Shown here one piece after another: positions 10,842 to 24,759 of a stretch of DNA of 64,000 nucleotides. The stretch spans positions 1,333,116 through 1,397,115 of the forward strand of contig JACEVL010000150.1 in the NCBI GenBank assembly GCA_020284085.1, read 5' to 3'. Made by a program: the position numbers and the translations under genes. Every line of letters begins with the position of its first letter. The first letter of the stretch is position 1. Below the pieces are notes generated by a model. It saw only the letters and a program-made list of their open reading frames with translations, was not told where the DNA came from and searched no databases. The DNA is from Aporrectodea caliginosa (taxonomy: Eukaryota > Annelida > Clitellata > Crassiclitellata > Lumbricidae).

Positions 10842-13800
10842 AGGCCTACTTTGTATAGTCCACCATCCATTGAGTAGAACATACAAATTCCACATAGATC
10901 TCAATGGAGTGATATGGTGACCCGAGGCTATATATATTCGAGTTGTCGTGCAGCTGTATTCAGTCGATGCTTTTGCTAAACTTTTACAAGAACGACAAAT
11001 ACCAAATTATGGTGCAAAGCATTTGACCATCAGTTGACCTGCGAACCATTCATCAATAGCACACGAGGCACGCAGATATTGCCTACTATGTATAGCCCAT
11101 TGGTTAGAGCCCCTTGTAACACGGGGAGACGGGAGTGCAGGTTGGGTCTCTCTCACCTGAGACGGTTACCGTGTAGGACCATAGGCGGAGTCTGCGGAGA
11201 CTTGGTCCTGGGTTGGGGGACTGGTGAAGGGGCGGCCGAAGGACGATCGGCGAGGCGCGCAGCGCCGAGCAGGGAGGGGTTTGGGGAGGGATGCCCCCTC
11301 CCTATTTAATTTTTTTAAAATTTCCACACTGTAATGGTAGCGTTTTAAGCTGTCATCTGAACAAAATTGCTCTATTATTTGATTGCTGATAAGAACCAGC
11401 TGTCACTCGTAGCTATTAATATTATATTCATGAAATATTTCAGAAATATTGGGGATATAAACAGCTCCGTCCCCTCCACCTCAAATTTCGGGGGGACCGT
11501 CCCCATGTCCCCCCCCCAAGTCTCCGCCTCTGGTAAGGACCTTGACCAAAGTCTTTCACTCACAATCACTCGGCCCCATCATTATGCCCTAGATGGCCAT
11601 TAGATAGTGGCGTTTAATAAATGCATAATAATAATAATAGATTATGTTACTATACTATTACTACTACTGCTGCTGCTACTACTACTACTAGGTTACTACT
11701 ACTGCTACTACAAATAGCAGAGGATATTGATAGGTCTCATGTCACCCTCTTAGCATCATTTGATGTCAGCACGGCGTTTGACACCGTCGATCACGATACC
11801 CTTCCTAGGCGCCTCTATACCTCGTTTGGTCTTTCTGGAAACCTTGACGTGCTTGGTTCCTTCCTCCATGACCGTTCCTCCTGTCGTCTACGGGTCTACC
11901 AGAACTCCATGGCTTCCTGCCCCGTTTGGCTTGCCCCAGGGTTCTGTGCTGGGCCCTCTTCTATATATTATTTATACTGCTTATCTCGGTCCTCTCCTGG
12001 CCGTTGGTGCTGTGCTGTGTCAATCTTATGCGGATGACCTGCAGACGTATTTGCACTGTCCCGCCGACTCCCGCGTCAGCAGCCATTACCGCAGTCCGGG
12101 CCATGAACCGACAGTGGAGGCTCTAGAGCCCTGGATTTCCTCCAATAGCCTGCGGCTTAACTCATGTACGACCCAGTTTATTTGGCTTGGCACGCTCCAG
12201 CAGCTCGCCAAGATTGACCTGGAGGCCCTTGCCCAGGAGTTCCCGCAGTTTACCTTCTCATCCTCTGTCCGGGACCTTGGTGTCACATTGGACCAAGGAC
12301 TAACCCTCACGCGGCTTATCAACCTATTATGCCGTGATTGCTACTACCAGCTGCGTCAGCTTAGAGTGGTCTTCCGTTCGTTAACTTCTAATGCTGCCTT
12401 AACGCTTAGCCTACCCACTCTTGTCCTTTCCCGTCTCGATTATTGTAGCGCCCTCTACGTGGATCTTCCGGCGTCTCGAATTTTTTTTGATCGGGTCTTG
12501 CACGCGGCGGCACGCCTCATTGGCCGCATCCCAAGATTCGGCCATGCTACTGATTATATACGGGATGTCTTGCATTGGCTCCCTTTTCCCGCAGCGGATC
12601 ACTTACCGGATCTCTGCCTTGGTTTGGCGCTGCCTCGCGGGTGTGGCCCCTGTTTACTTACACGAGCTCTCCTGCTCCACCCTGAGCGTCCACGGCCGTG
12701 GTTCTCTCCTCTCTTCTAGGCAAGCTCGGTCGCGAACTTCAATTATTCAGCGCGGTGCCTTTTCCGTTGCTGGCCCTGCAATCTGTGGCTCTACGTAATG
12801 CCTAGCCCTAGAGTCCTTGCGGCCACATTCTACTCTAACCTCAAAGCTGTTCTCTTTAGCCATGAGAATCTAGATAACATGAAGCTGCGTTTATATAAAT
12901 CTCTTAAATGAAATAATATTTAATATTATTATTATTATTATTATTACATAGCAACTTATATAGTCTAACCTCTCCTAAAGTACTGTAGGGCCTACTGTAA
13001 AAACACGTAGGCATGCAGTAGGCTAAGTGCCCTTCCTAAAAAATTGCACTTTTCCGACAAATGTAATTCTTGTTGATTATTTCTTAGAGTGCTATTTCAT
13101 AGATCTAGCACACCTGTTTGACTCACCTGTAATTCTTACTATCAACACGGCCTGGTGGTGCATATGGATTTCGAATAGCTGTGCAGGGTTTTGGTCGATC
13201 TTTCTTGGCGAATTGCAGCTCCTCGTTGTGCTTTCTTAAGGTTGCATGTATCATAGATGGCAACCCTTCAGTACTATTGAACTCATCCAGAAACAATTCT
13301 CCTCACAAAACCTTTTGGTGAATAACAATTCTCGTTCGTTTCATTTCAGGATGTAATTACGTCGACCTTGCCCTTTTGCTGGACTCCTCGGGCAGCATCG
13401 TCGATGAAGATGCCTGGAGATATGAGCAGAGGTTCGTCAAGCAGATCATCAGTCGGTTGTACGTTGGTCAGAATGAGGACCACGTGGCGATGGTCACGTT
13501 CAGTTCTACGGTTAAGATCCTCTTCAACCTTTCAACGTACTACGACTTAACGGGCATGTACACTTCCATCGACGATACCAAAGCTCTCGATCAGAACACC
13601 TATACGGGTCTTGGTCTACGGTAAGCAACTATTCCACGCAATCCTGGTTGTAATAATTATTGTATTTGTAATTGCAATCGTAAGCCTAAATGTAATTGCC
13701 TCTGAGAAACTAGGCCTAGTCCGAGATGTAATTGTTATCGTAGGGTAAAAATTTCGACTATTAACAATTTTATAGCACGTAGTCGGAACGGTACGACATG

Positions 13801-16800
13801 CTAGGGCAATCGAAATACACTACGGGTTTAACTGTCACCGTACATTTAGCCTACCGTAGCTTTACTTTTACCTATAGGGGCCTATCTATACTTTCACCTT
13901 AACTTTGTACATGCATTTACTTGCACCTCTACCGTTTACCTCTGCCATCATCGTTAACTTTAACTTTATTCTTTACAATGAACTTTATACTTAACCCTTA
14001 TACTTTGCCTTTACCTACATTTTAATTTTAACTGTACCTTTAGCCTACCTTTAACCGGTGCCTTAATCGGTTACCTTTGCTTTAAACGTTGACGCTGACT
14101 AACTTTACCTTTAGCCTTTATATTGAACATGTCTTTTCCCTAACTTTACCTTTATAGGCTAACTATATGAATCCTTGCCTTTAATTTGTACCTTCGTCTT
14201 TAACCTTAACCTTAACCTTTAACGTTAGTGTTAACCTCGCCTTAACCTTTACGTTTAGGACGTTGAGGGAAGTCACCTTCAACGTCGACAACGGCGACCG
14301 ACTGAACGTGCCAAACGTCGCCATCGTCATAACAGACGGCAAGTCCAACGTTTTTCCGGAACAGACGATCACCGAGGCAAGAAATCTCAAGGCAACCGGG
14401 GTAAGAGTCCTGGTAATCGGAATCACATCGAGTATCAACGTAACGGAGCTTCAGGCAATCGCTTCCAACCTATCTGATGTCATCGTCGTTGAAACCTACG
14501 CCAATCTGTCCAATATCGTCGACGATATTGTTGGCAAAGCGTGCATCCCGGACTATGGACCTTCGGGTGAGCTTTGATGCTACTCAACATACTAAAGTAA
14601 TTATTATAATTTCCGAGCCTTAAAACTCCTCAAGTATTCCAAGATCTATCACGGTAATACCAAAAGCTGTTGCGGTACTACAGCAAAAACTACTAGGCCT
14701 ACTACCCCATGGGTAATCCCTCAATACTGCTAACTATTCCAAAGTCGCTATTACAGTCCAATGCAAAGTACCGATACTGAAGTCTGCAGACTCAAAGCAA
14801 CACAGTTTGTGGAATTCCGTATGTCGGACATAACCGTCTTCTTGACCTGCGTGCACTTCTGTGCATAGACACGATGTGACCCTTTAATAAACAATTAATT
14901 GAGACTGGGCTGGATGCACCTCGTGTAGACATAAGTAGACAATAACTAGACATCTCAAGTAGATATTTTGAAATAGCGCTATGAATGTTGTTCTGAATGG
15001 ATGAAAGAATAATTGAGTGAATGAATTTGAGAACAGTTTAAAAGAACCTGCTTTGCTTTTGTGTGCCAGCATGCCAGAAGAAGCTGGACCTCGCACTAAT
15101 ACTGGACGAATCATCAAGCATCACTTTTGACGATCCAGACAGCTGGGTCAGGGATATTCTCGGATTCCTCAACAACTTCCTCAAAGACTTCAATGTCAGT
15201 CAATCGGAGACCCGCGTGGCTGCGGTCGGATTCAGCGATACGTCGCAAATCCTCTTCGACTTTTACAAGTACAATACGACCGAGCAGCTCCTACCTGTCA
15301 TTCGGAAACTTAATATTTGGGGCGGACAGACAAATACGGCGGCCGGCCTGCGGGTAGCAACGGAGCTCTTCCGCAACAAGACCCGATCGAATGTCGTCAA
15401 CGTAGCTTTGCTGGTAACGGATGGTGTCCCGTCTGGAGTGGACAGGGACAAAACTCCCATTGAGGCCAAGAATCTGAGATCCCAAGGAGTCGAAGTGTTC
15501 GTAATAGGGATTTCCGATGAGATTAACCGAAATGACGACACTGTTAGAGTCATAGCATCGAGTCCCACTTCATCGCATTACTTCTACGTGGATCTCTTCA
15601 CACAACTTCAAGCAATCGTTAAAAATCTGACCAGAGGCGTCTGCGATGCTATTGGCGCTACCACGACGCCCTTCTCTACAACAACAAGCACGACAACTCC
15701 TGCGACAACACCGACGATATCGACAACGACGTCTACTACAACACCAGCGTCATCATCGACACCAACGTCCACAAGCACCACGACAACGACAACTCCTTCG
15801 ACAACGACGTCTACTACAACACCAATCATCGACATCAACGTCCACAACGACCACGACAACGACGACAACTCCTTCGCCAACGCCGTCCATATCAACGTCT
15901 ACAACAACACCTACGACAACATCGACGACATCGCCTTCGATAACATCCACAACTACAATTTCAACACCATCTACTACAGCCACCCCAATCTCAACGTCTG
16001 GTGGTGCTGGAACGGTTAGCACTTCACCAGGTAGTCCAGGAAGTAGCAGTCTTACACCTAGTAGTCCAGGAACAGGAAGCACAACATCAAGTGGTCCAGT
16101 GTCGATCAGTTCCTCATCTGGCACTCCTGTAACCGGAAGCACATCACCTGTCAGTCCTGTAACAGGAAGCACATCACCTGTCACTCCTGTATCTGGAAGC
16201 ACATCACCTAGTGGTCCAGGAACTGGAAGTACATCACCTGGTAGTCCAGGAACTGGAAGCTCAACACCAAGTGGTCCAGTGTCGTCTAGTTCTTCACCTG
16301 CTACTCCGGAATCTGGAAGTACATCACCTGGAAGTCCAGGAACTGGAAGTACGCCATCTGGAAGTCCAGGAACTGGTAGTACATCACCTGGTAGTCAAGG
16401 AACTGGAAGCTCAACACCAAGTGGTCCAGTGTCGTCTAGTTCTTCACCTGCTACTCCGGAATCTGGAAGTACATCACCTGGAAGTCCAGGAACTGGAAGT
16501 ACGCCATCTGGAAGTCCAGGAACTGGAAGCACATCACCTGGTAGTCCAGGAACTGGTAGTACGACACCTAGTGGTCCAGTATCGTTCAGTTCCTCAACTG
16601 GCACTCCTGTATCTGGAAGCACATCACCTGCTACTCCCGAATCTGGAAGTACATCACCTGGAAGTCCAGGAACTGGAAGTACGCCATCTGGAAGTCCAGG
16701 AACTGGAAGCACGTCACCTGGTAGTCCAGGAACTGGAAGCACATCTCCTGGTAGTCCAGGAACTGGAAGCTCAACACCAAGTGGGCCAGGAACTGGAAGC

Positions 16801-19800
16801 ACAACACCAAGTGGTCCAGTGTCGTCTAGTTCTTCACCTGCTACTCCGGAATCTGGAAGTACATCACCTGGTAGTCCAGGAACTGGAAGCTCAACACCAA
16901 GTGGGCCAGGAACTGGAAGCACAACACCAAGTGGTCCAGTGTCGTCTAGTTCTTCACCTGCTACTCCGGAATCTGGAAGTACATCACCTGGAAGTCCAGG
17001 AACTGGAAGCACATCACCTGGTAGTCCAGGAACTGGAAGCACATCACTGGGTAGTCCAGGAACTGGAAGCTCAACACCAAGTGGACCAGGAACTGGAAGC
17101 ACAACACCAAGTGGTCCAGTGTCGTCTAGTTTTTCACCTGCTACTCCGGAATCTGGAAGTACATCACCTGGAAGTCCTGGAACTGGAAGTACATCACCTG
17201 GAAGCCCAGGAACTGGAAGTACGCCATCTGGAAGTCCAGGAACTGGAAGCACATCACCTGGTAGTCCAGGAACTGGAAGCTCAACACCAAGTGGTCCAGT
17301 GTCGTCTAGTTCTTCACCTGCTACTCCAGAATCTGGAAGTACATCACCTGGAAGTCCAGGAACTGGAAGTGCGCCATCTGGAAGTCCAGGAACTGGAAGC
17401 ACATCACCTGGTAGTCCAGGAACTGGAAGCACATCACCTGGTAGTCCAGGAACTGGAAGCTCAACACCAAGTGGGCCAGGAACTGGAAGCACAACACCAA
17501 GTGGTCCAGTGTCGTCTAGTTCTTCACCTGCTACTGCAGAATCTGGAAGCACATCACCTGGTAGTCCAGGAACTGGTAGCACATCACCGGGTAGTCCAGG
17601 AACTGGAAGCTCAACAACAAGTGGACCAGGAACTGGAAGCTCAACACCAAGTGGGCCAGGAACTGGAAGCACAACACCAAGTGGTCCAGTGTCGTCTAGT
17701 TTTTCACCTGCTACTCCGGAATCTGGAAGTACATCACCTGGAAGTCCAGGAACCGGAAGTACGCCATCTGGAAGTCCAGGAACTGGAAGTACATCACCCG
17801 AAAGTCCTGGAACCGGAAGTACGCCATCTGGAAGTCCAGGAACTGGAAGCACATCACCTGGTAGTCCAGGAACTGGAAGCACATCACCTGGTAGTCCAGG
17901 AACTGGAAGTACATCACCTAGTAGTCCAGGAACTGGAAGCTCAACACCAAGTGGTCCAGTGTCGTCTAGTTCTTCACCTGCCACTCTGGAATCTGGAAGT
18001 ACATCACCTGGAAGTCCAGGAACTGGAAGTACATCACCTGGAAGTCCAGGAACTGGAAGTACATCACCCGGAAGTCCTGGAACTGGAAGTTCGCCATCTG
18101 GAAGTCCAGGAACTGGAAGCACATCACCTGGTAGTCCAGGAACTGGAAGCACATCTCCTGGTAGTCCAGTAACTGGAAGCACATCACCTGTAGTCCAGGA
18201 ACTGGAAGCTCAACACCAAGTGGTCCAGTGTCGTCTAGTTCTTCACCAGCTACTCCGGAATCTGGAAGTACATCACCTGGAAGTCCAGGAACTGGAAGTA
18301 CGCCATCTGGAAGTCCAGGAACTGGAAGCACATCACCTGGTAGTCCAGGAACTGGAAGCACATCACCTGGTAGTCCAGGAACTGGAAGCACATCACCTGG
18401 TAGTCCAGGAACTGGAAGCTCAACACCAAGTGGTCCAGTGTCGTCTAGTTCTTCACCTGCTACTCCGGAATCTGGAAGTACATCACCTGGAAGTCCAGGA
18501 ACTGGAAGTACGCCATCTGGAAGTCCAGGAACTGGAAGCACATCACCTGGTAGTCCAGGAACTGGAAGCACATCACCTGGTAGTCCAGGAACTGGAAGCT
18601 CAACACCAAGTAGTCCAGGAACTGGAAGCTCAACACCAAGTGGTCCAGTGTCGTCTAGTTCTTCACCTGCTACTCCGGAATCTGGAAGTACATCACCTGG
18701 AAGTTTAGGAACTGGAAGTACGCCATCTGGAAGTCCAGGAACTGGAAGCACATCACCTGGTAGTCCAGGAACTGGAAGCACATCACCTGGTAGTCCAGGA
18801 ACTGGAAGCACATCACCTGGTAGTCCAGGAACTGGAAGCTCAACACTAAGTGGTCCAGTGTCGTCTAGTTCTTCACCTGCTACCCCCGAATCTGGAAGCA
18901 CATCACCTGGTAGTCCAGGAACTGGAAGCACATCACCTGGTAGTCCAGGAACTGGAAGCACATCACCTGGTAGTCCAGGAACTGGAAGCTCAATACCAAG
19001 TGGTCCAGTGTCGTCTAGTTCTTCACCTGCTACTCCAGAATCTGGAAGTACATCACCTGGAGGTCCAGGAACTGGAAGTACGCCATCTGGAAGTCCAGGA
19101 ACTGGAAGCACATCACCTGGTAGTCCAGGAACTGGAAGCTCAACACCAAGTAGTCCAGGAACTGGAAGCTCAACACCAAGTGGTCCAGTGTCGTCTAGTT
19201 CTTCACCTGCTACTCCGGAATCTGGAAGTACATCACTTGGAAGTCCAGGAACTGGAAGTACGCCATCAGGAAGTCCAGGAACTGGAAGTACATCGCCTGG
19301 TAGTCCAGGAACTGGAAGCTCAACACCAAGTGGTCCAGTGTCGTCTAGTTCTTCACCTGCTACTCCGGAATCTGGAAGTACATCACCTGGAAGTCCAGGA
19401 ACTGGAAGTACGCCATCTGGAAGTCCAGGAACTGGAAGCACATCACCTGGTAGTCCAGGAACTGGAAGCTCAACACTAAGTGGTCCAGTGTCGTCTAGTT
19501 CTTCACCTGCTACTCCGGAATCTGGAAGTACATCACCTGGAAGTCCAGGAACTGGAAGTACGCCATCTGGAAGTCCAGGTACTGGAAGTACGTCACCTGG
19601 TAGTCCAGGAACTGGAAGCACATCACCTGGTAGTCCAGGAACTGGAAGCTCAACACCAAGTAGTCCAGGAACTGGAAGCTCAACACCAAGTGGTCAAGTG
19701 TCGTCTAGTTCTTCACCTGCTACTCCGGAATCTGGAAGTACATCACCTGGAAGTCCAGGAACTGGAAGTACGCCATCTGGTAGTCCAGGGACTGGAAGCA

Positions 19801-22800
19801 CATCACCCGGTAGTCCAGGAACTGGAAGTACTTCACCTGAAAGCCCAGGAACTGGAAGTACATCAACTGGAAGTACATCAACTGGAAGTACATCACCTGG
19901 TACTCCATATACTGGAAGCACGACACCTAGTGGTTCAGCCTCGTTTAGTTCTTCACCTGGTACTCCGTCAACTGGGAGCACATCAAGTGTAAGTCCGGGA
20001 ACTGGCAGTATGTCACCTGGTAGTGCAGGAAGCGAAAGCGTAACACCGAGTGGTTCAGTTACTGGCAGTACGCCATCATCGGCTAGTTCTTCATCTGTAA
20101 CTTCTACGCCAGCTTCCAGTTCATCCATGGGATCCCCATCCTCGACCAGTTCATTTCCAGTACCCTTTAGTTCGACAACGTCCTCCACTTCACGAAGCAC
20201 GATTTCACGAAGCACGATTTCATTGCCACGTAAGTATCTTTATTCGATGGTTATAGAGTTGATTGAGTATTTTTATAGCACCAGATCAACTCATGAAGTT
20301 GGGGAAGGTAAGTAAGGATTTAGTAATTTGCAGTATCAGAATATGGTGGGGTAGAGAAAGTGAGTTAAGGTATTTAGTAAGATAAATTTAATAAGGCAAG
20401 GGATGACTATCACATTGGGATACATTAAACTTACTTAAACTGCATAGCATAGTATTTGTTTTATGCATTGCATCTGACCTTAATGCACTTCATTCATTTT
20501 ATTACGCTGCATTTCTTTTCATTCTGTATCATTAAATGCATTAACTCATGAGCATTTATATAGCGCCCTTTACATAGATCCACTCAGATGTGACAAAAGA
20601 GTACAGTTTTCAAGCATTAGTACATGTGGCATGACTGGCATCCCTTGCTTGGAAACGTCTGTTAAATTACATTGGACTGCATGTACAAAGTTTATAATTA
20701 TTGCCGTTCTCCTGGCAGCGCTCGATTGTCCGGGCACGACTGACGTCATCTTCATCGTCGACGCTTCCGCCACCTATGGTCCAAACACCTTCGACCTGAT
20801 CAAGCTCTACCTAGTCAACGTGGTAGCGCACCTGGACGTCGAAAGCACTCGCATCAACGTAGGCCTCATATCCTACAGCGACAACATCAAGATGCCCGTT
20901 CCCCTCGGTTACCTGAAATCCAGGCAGGAGATCGTCTGGGCCGTACAAGACCTCAGCTACGAGGGACGACGGACGGATACTGCGGCCGCTCTGGAATACG
21001 CACGTGTCTCTGGCTTCACTGTCAACCGGCCAAACGTACCGCGTATTGCCGTGCTCATCTCCAACGGGGACTCGGTCGACTCTGCGCGGACGATCAAGGA
21101 GGCTCAGAGTTTGAAGATGACGGGTGTCTTGCTGGTCACATTGACCGTCGGGACCTGGAGGAACATGTTTGTGTTGACGAAGATTGCCAGCTATCCGTAC
21201 GGGAAGAACATGATCGTAGTCGACAGCTCGTCGGTCCTCAACAGCATCATCTTCAACCTCAGCAACATCGTCTGCGACAGTAAGAAACATTGTGCTAGAT
21301 CAGTTTCGAGGGCATTATGTAGAAAGAATCCGCAGACGCTGCCTCGTTTAATTTTGGCTGAGACGCCATTACTTTATAATAGAAGAGGTTGCGAAATCTT
21401 TGCTTTTCTATCTTACAACCAGAAGATATTAGTCTCAAGTAGCAGCCATCCTTGGTAATAAGATTTTGTTGCTGAAAACAGATTCGATGCGCTGTCATTG
21501 TCAGGGCGTGTTAGCCTGTATACCTTTCAACATGTAATGCAAATCTCCGTAATTATGAATTGGATTTAATCAGATAGAAAGCAGAACTAACCTCGTCATA
21601 CTGAATCGATGAGCAATGTCTTACATTTTCAGAAATTCGACCGTGCGATTCGCAGCCTTGTCAGAACGGAGGCAGCTGTGAGAACTACGTCACCAATTAC
21701 AACTGCCGATGTGTAATTCCGTGGGCTCTACCAGACTGCAGTCAGAGTATGCAGCTTCACGCTTTATATACTGTATAATGATCTGTTTAAAACGTTTTGT
21801 AAAAGCGCCTAATCGCGATGAACGGATGCACAGCTGATGTATTGACATTCTATATATAGCCAACCTTTTATTTCTGTAGTGCTGACTTATCGCTGTGTTT
21901 GAAAAGGATCATGTCACGTGAATTGGTTTAATTGAATATGGAACAGTTTTCCCGCGCAATTCAATTGATTATCTGTTATGCTGAATATTGGCTTTCATTT
22001 TCGAATTGCAGTTTATGAACTGTATATCTCAAACGGTCAGGTTTGTGCTCTGCAGTCCCTGACCTATTAGTCTCCTTGCCTGACCTTATCGCGCCTTATC
22101 ATAATTTATTTTTCGTTCTCTTACCTTAATCTACATACTACATTACCTTATTTTACTTATTATCTTAAATTTACCTTATTTCTCTTACCCTTTCTGGCCC
22201 TATTGCACTACACATCATCTTATGTTACCTTGCATTATTATGATATAGCCTATTAGCTCGTTACATTCGTTACACGCTGGCGTTTTTGTAGGAGGTTGTA
22301 ACGGTTCGGCCGACATTGTATTTGCCATTGACGCCTCTGGGAGCATTGGCGAGGAAAACTTCCGCCAGGTGACCCAGTTCGTGACGAACGTAATCGCGTC
22401 CTTGGAGATAGCCAGTCCCAGCAACCCGAACGGGGTGCAGGTGGGACTGCTGACCTACAGCGACAATGCGAGCATCCAGTTCCTAATGAATAACTTCACG
22501 GATCGAACACAGCTTCTGGAAGCTATCAATGTTCCATACACGCGCGGCTCAACGAATACTGCCTATGCAATAGAGTAAGTGAAACCGAGTGGTTTTTCCA
22601 TCTTTAAGAGCGCTTTATAAATTTAATACATAATAATATATTACACTATTATTTAGTAAATACAAAGCAGTACAATACAATTCGGTATATCACAATACAT
22701 GCCGTACCATATCTAACTTAACCCCTACCTAATTAAATTATTCACCTCACTCCATTTTTAACCTAACAACTTTTAGCTTAACCTAACTTTGAACCTAACT

Positions 22801-24620
22801 TAACTTTTAACCTAGCGTAACTTTTCAGTAAAAATTATATTTAAACATGGCATAATTTAGAACTTGACTTACCTTTCCTTCAAGGTGACTTAACTTCAAC
22901 GTATAAGGAACATAGACAGGTGCACTTCTGAACTGCGTATACGGAGGGCATTACCAAATTACAGTTGTATTGTATCGTGTTGTTAGGCTTCATTTATCAG
23001 ATGACTATATAAGTAACTGTCTTTCTTTTTGCAACAGAGTGGCGCGAACGCAGATGTTCCGAACGGAAGCTGGAGATCGACCATCGATACCAAACATCCT
23101 TGTTATTCTGACGGATGGACAATCAAATGATCCGAACGCCACTTGGCAGCAGGCCATCTACACCAGAAATGCGAGCATCTCGATCATTGCCGTATGTTAT
23201 TGCCACATGACGTGGTTTCCATTCGTCACAGAACATGATGTGCCGTATTGTGTTATTGCTATTGACAAAGAAAACATGGTTTTCATATAACGTGATTGGC
23301 ACTGATTGCCATTCAGCATAAAACCATAAAACGTGTCGCACTATAGGCTACTGATATTGCCACAGAGCATACGGTGTGATTGCCATTGCAATATTACACA
23401 ATATTATAGCTCGAGCAAGGCAAACGGCATTACTTGTATCCATAGAACCGACACATTTATGTACTCACAAAACTTGTTCTTCGAAAGCTAGATATACCAA
23501 CGAGAGACTATGTATACCCTGTTCAGCCGTCAAGGGTAAAGTCTTGAGCTTCAGAGTTAGTTAAATAAATGTTTGCCTAAGAAGCACAAGTATAATAATA
23601 AGGAGTAACTTTCGCTTGTAGATTGGTGTTGCGGAGTACAATCTGGAAGAACTGACGGCCTTGGCGAGTGATCCAACGTCCACAAACGTTATGACGTCCT
23701 TCAACTTCACATCTCTTGCCGCGGACTTGAACAATAAACTTAGAAACGCTCTCTGCAATGGTAGGCTAATTAATCCGTCAAACTCTCAGATACAATCGTC
23801 GTCGTCATCATCGTCATCACTACCATTGTTGTGATCATCTCTGCTATCGGAGTCCGTGTCTGTTTAAAACGTTTACAGTCACCAGCACCGTTATTGTATT
23901 CATTGTATTGTATTTAATGATTTATAAAGCGCCTCTCACAGTGCACACCGAACAGATGCGCTCCCAGTGCGGAAGTCCCCGAGAATAAAGACAAGTTGAG
24001 GTAGCGAAAAAATGTAACAGGGCCACCGGATAGTATGGTGGTGCGAACTAAATGGGGGAGTTGATTCCATATCCATGGCCCCTTAAGGGCAAATGCAGCC
24101 AAGGCACGGGACTGGGCTATGGCATTTGCCGTGCTCACACGTTAGCAACGTTCACCCTAGAAAAATGCTTTCTCATTAGGCCCGATCCCAAGGTGTCTGG
24201 CCTGGCACCGAAGTGGACCAAACAACACCTGACTACTGCAGGCTTGATATGATACAGCGCCGGTGGTAACCTGGTCTCCTTGACGCAGCTTCTGTGTGCG
24301 CTGAAAATTTCGGAGTTACATTACATTACATCGAATCATCGTCATCATCGCAGCCGTCGTCGTCCTCTTCATTTTCATTATCATCATCAGTGACGACGTC
24401 GTCATTATCATCCTCACCATCGGCGTCGCTGTCGTCGTTGTCTTGGTTATCACAATGTTATTGTGATCCTTGTCGTCGTCATTGTCATCATGGTTCGTCA
24501 TCAATATCATCGTCGTCATCGATTGTGTCGTACTCTCAAGTTGGGACCGCCAGGTCAAAGCTGGCGCTATATAAATAGCCGATAATAATAATAATAACTA
24601 TCATTTTTTAATATAATATT

Positions 24621-24675
<55 letters not shown>

Positions 24676-24677
24676 GT

Positions 24678-24759
<82 letters not shown>

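Noticed and set aside
16211..18172. Long alternative-frame (VQELE) and antisense (LPVPG) frames over the mucin array
   Set aside because: They are shadows of the coding repeat; only the STSPG frame joins the flanking VWA exons in phase. Kept as an observation, not as genes.
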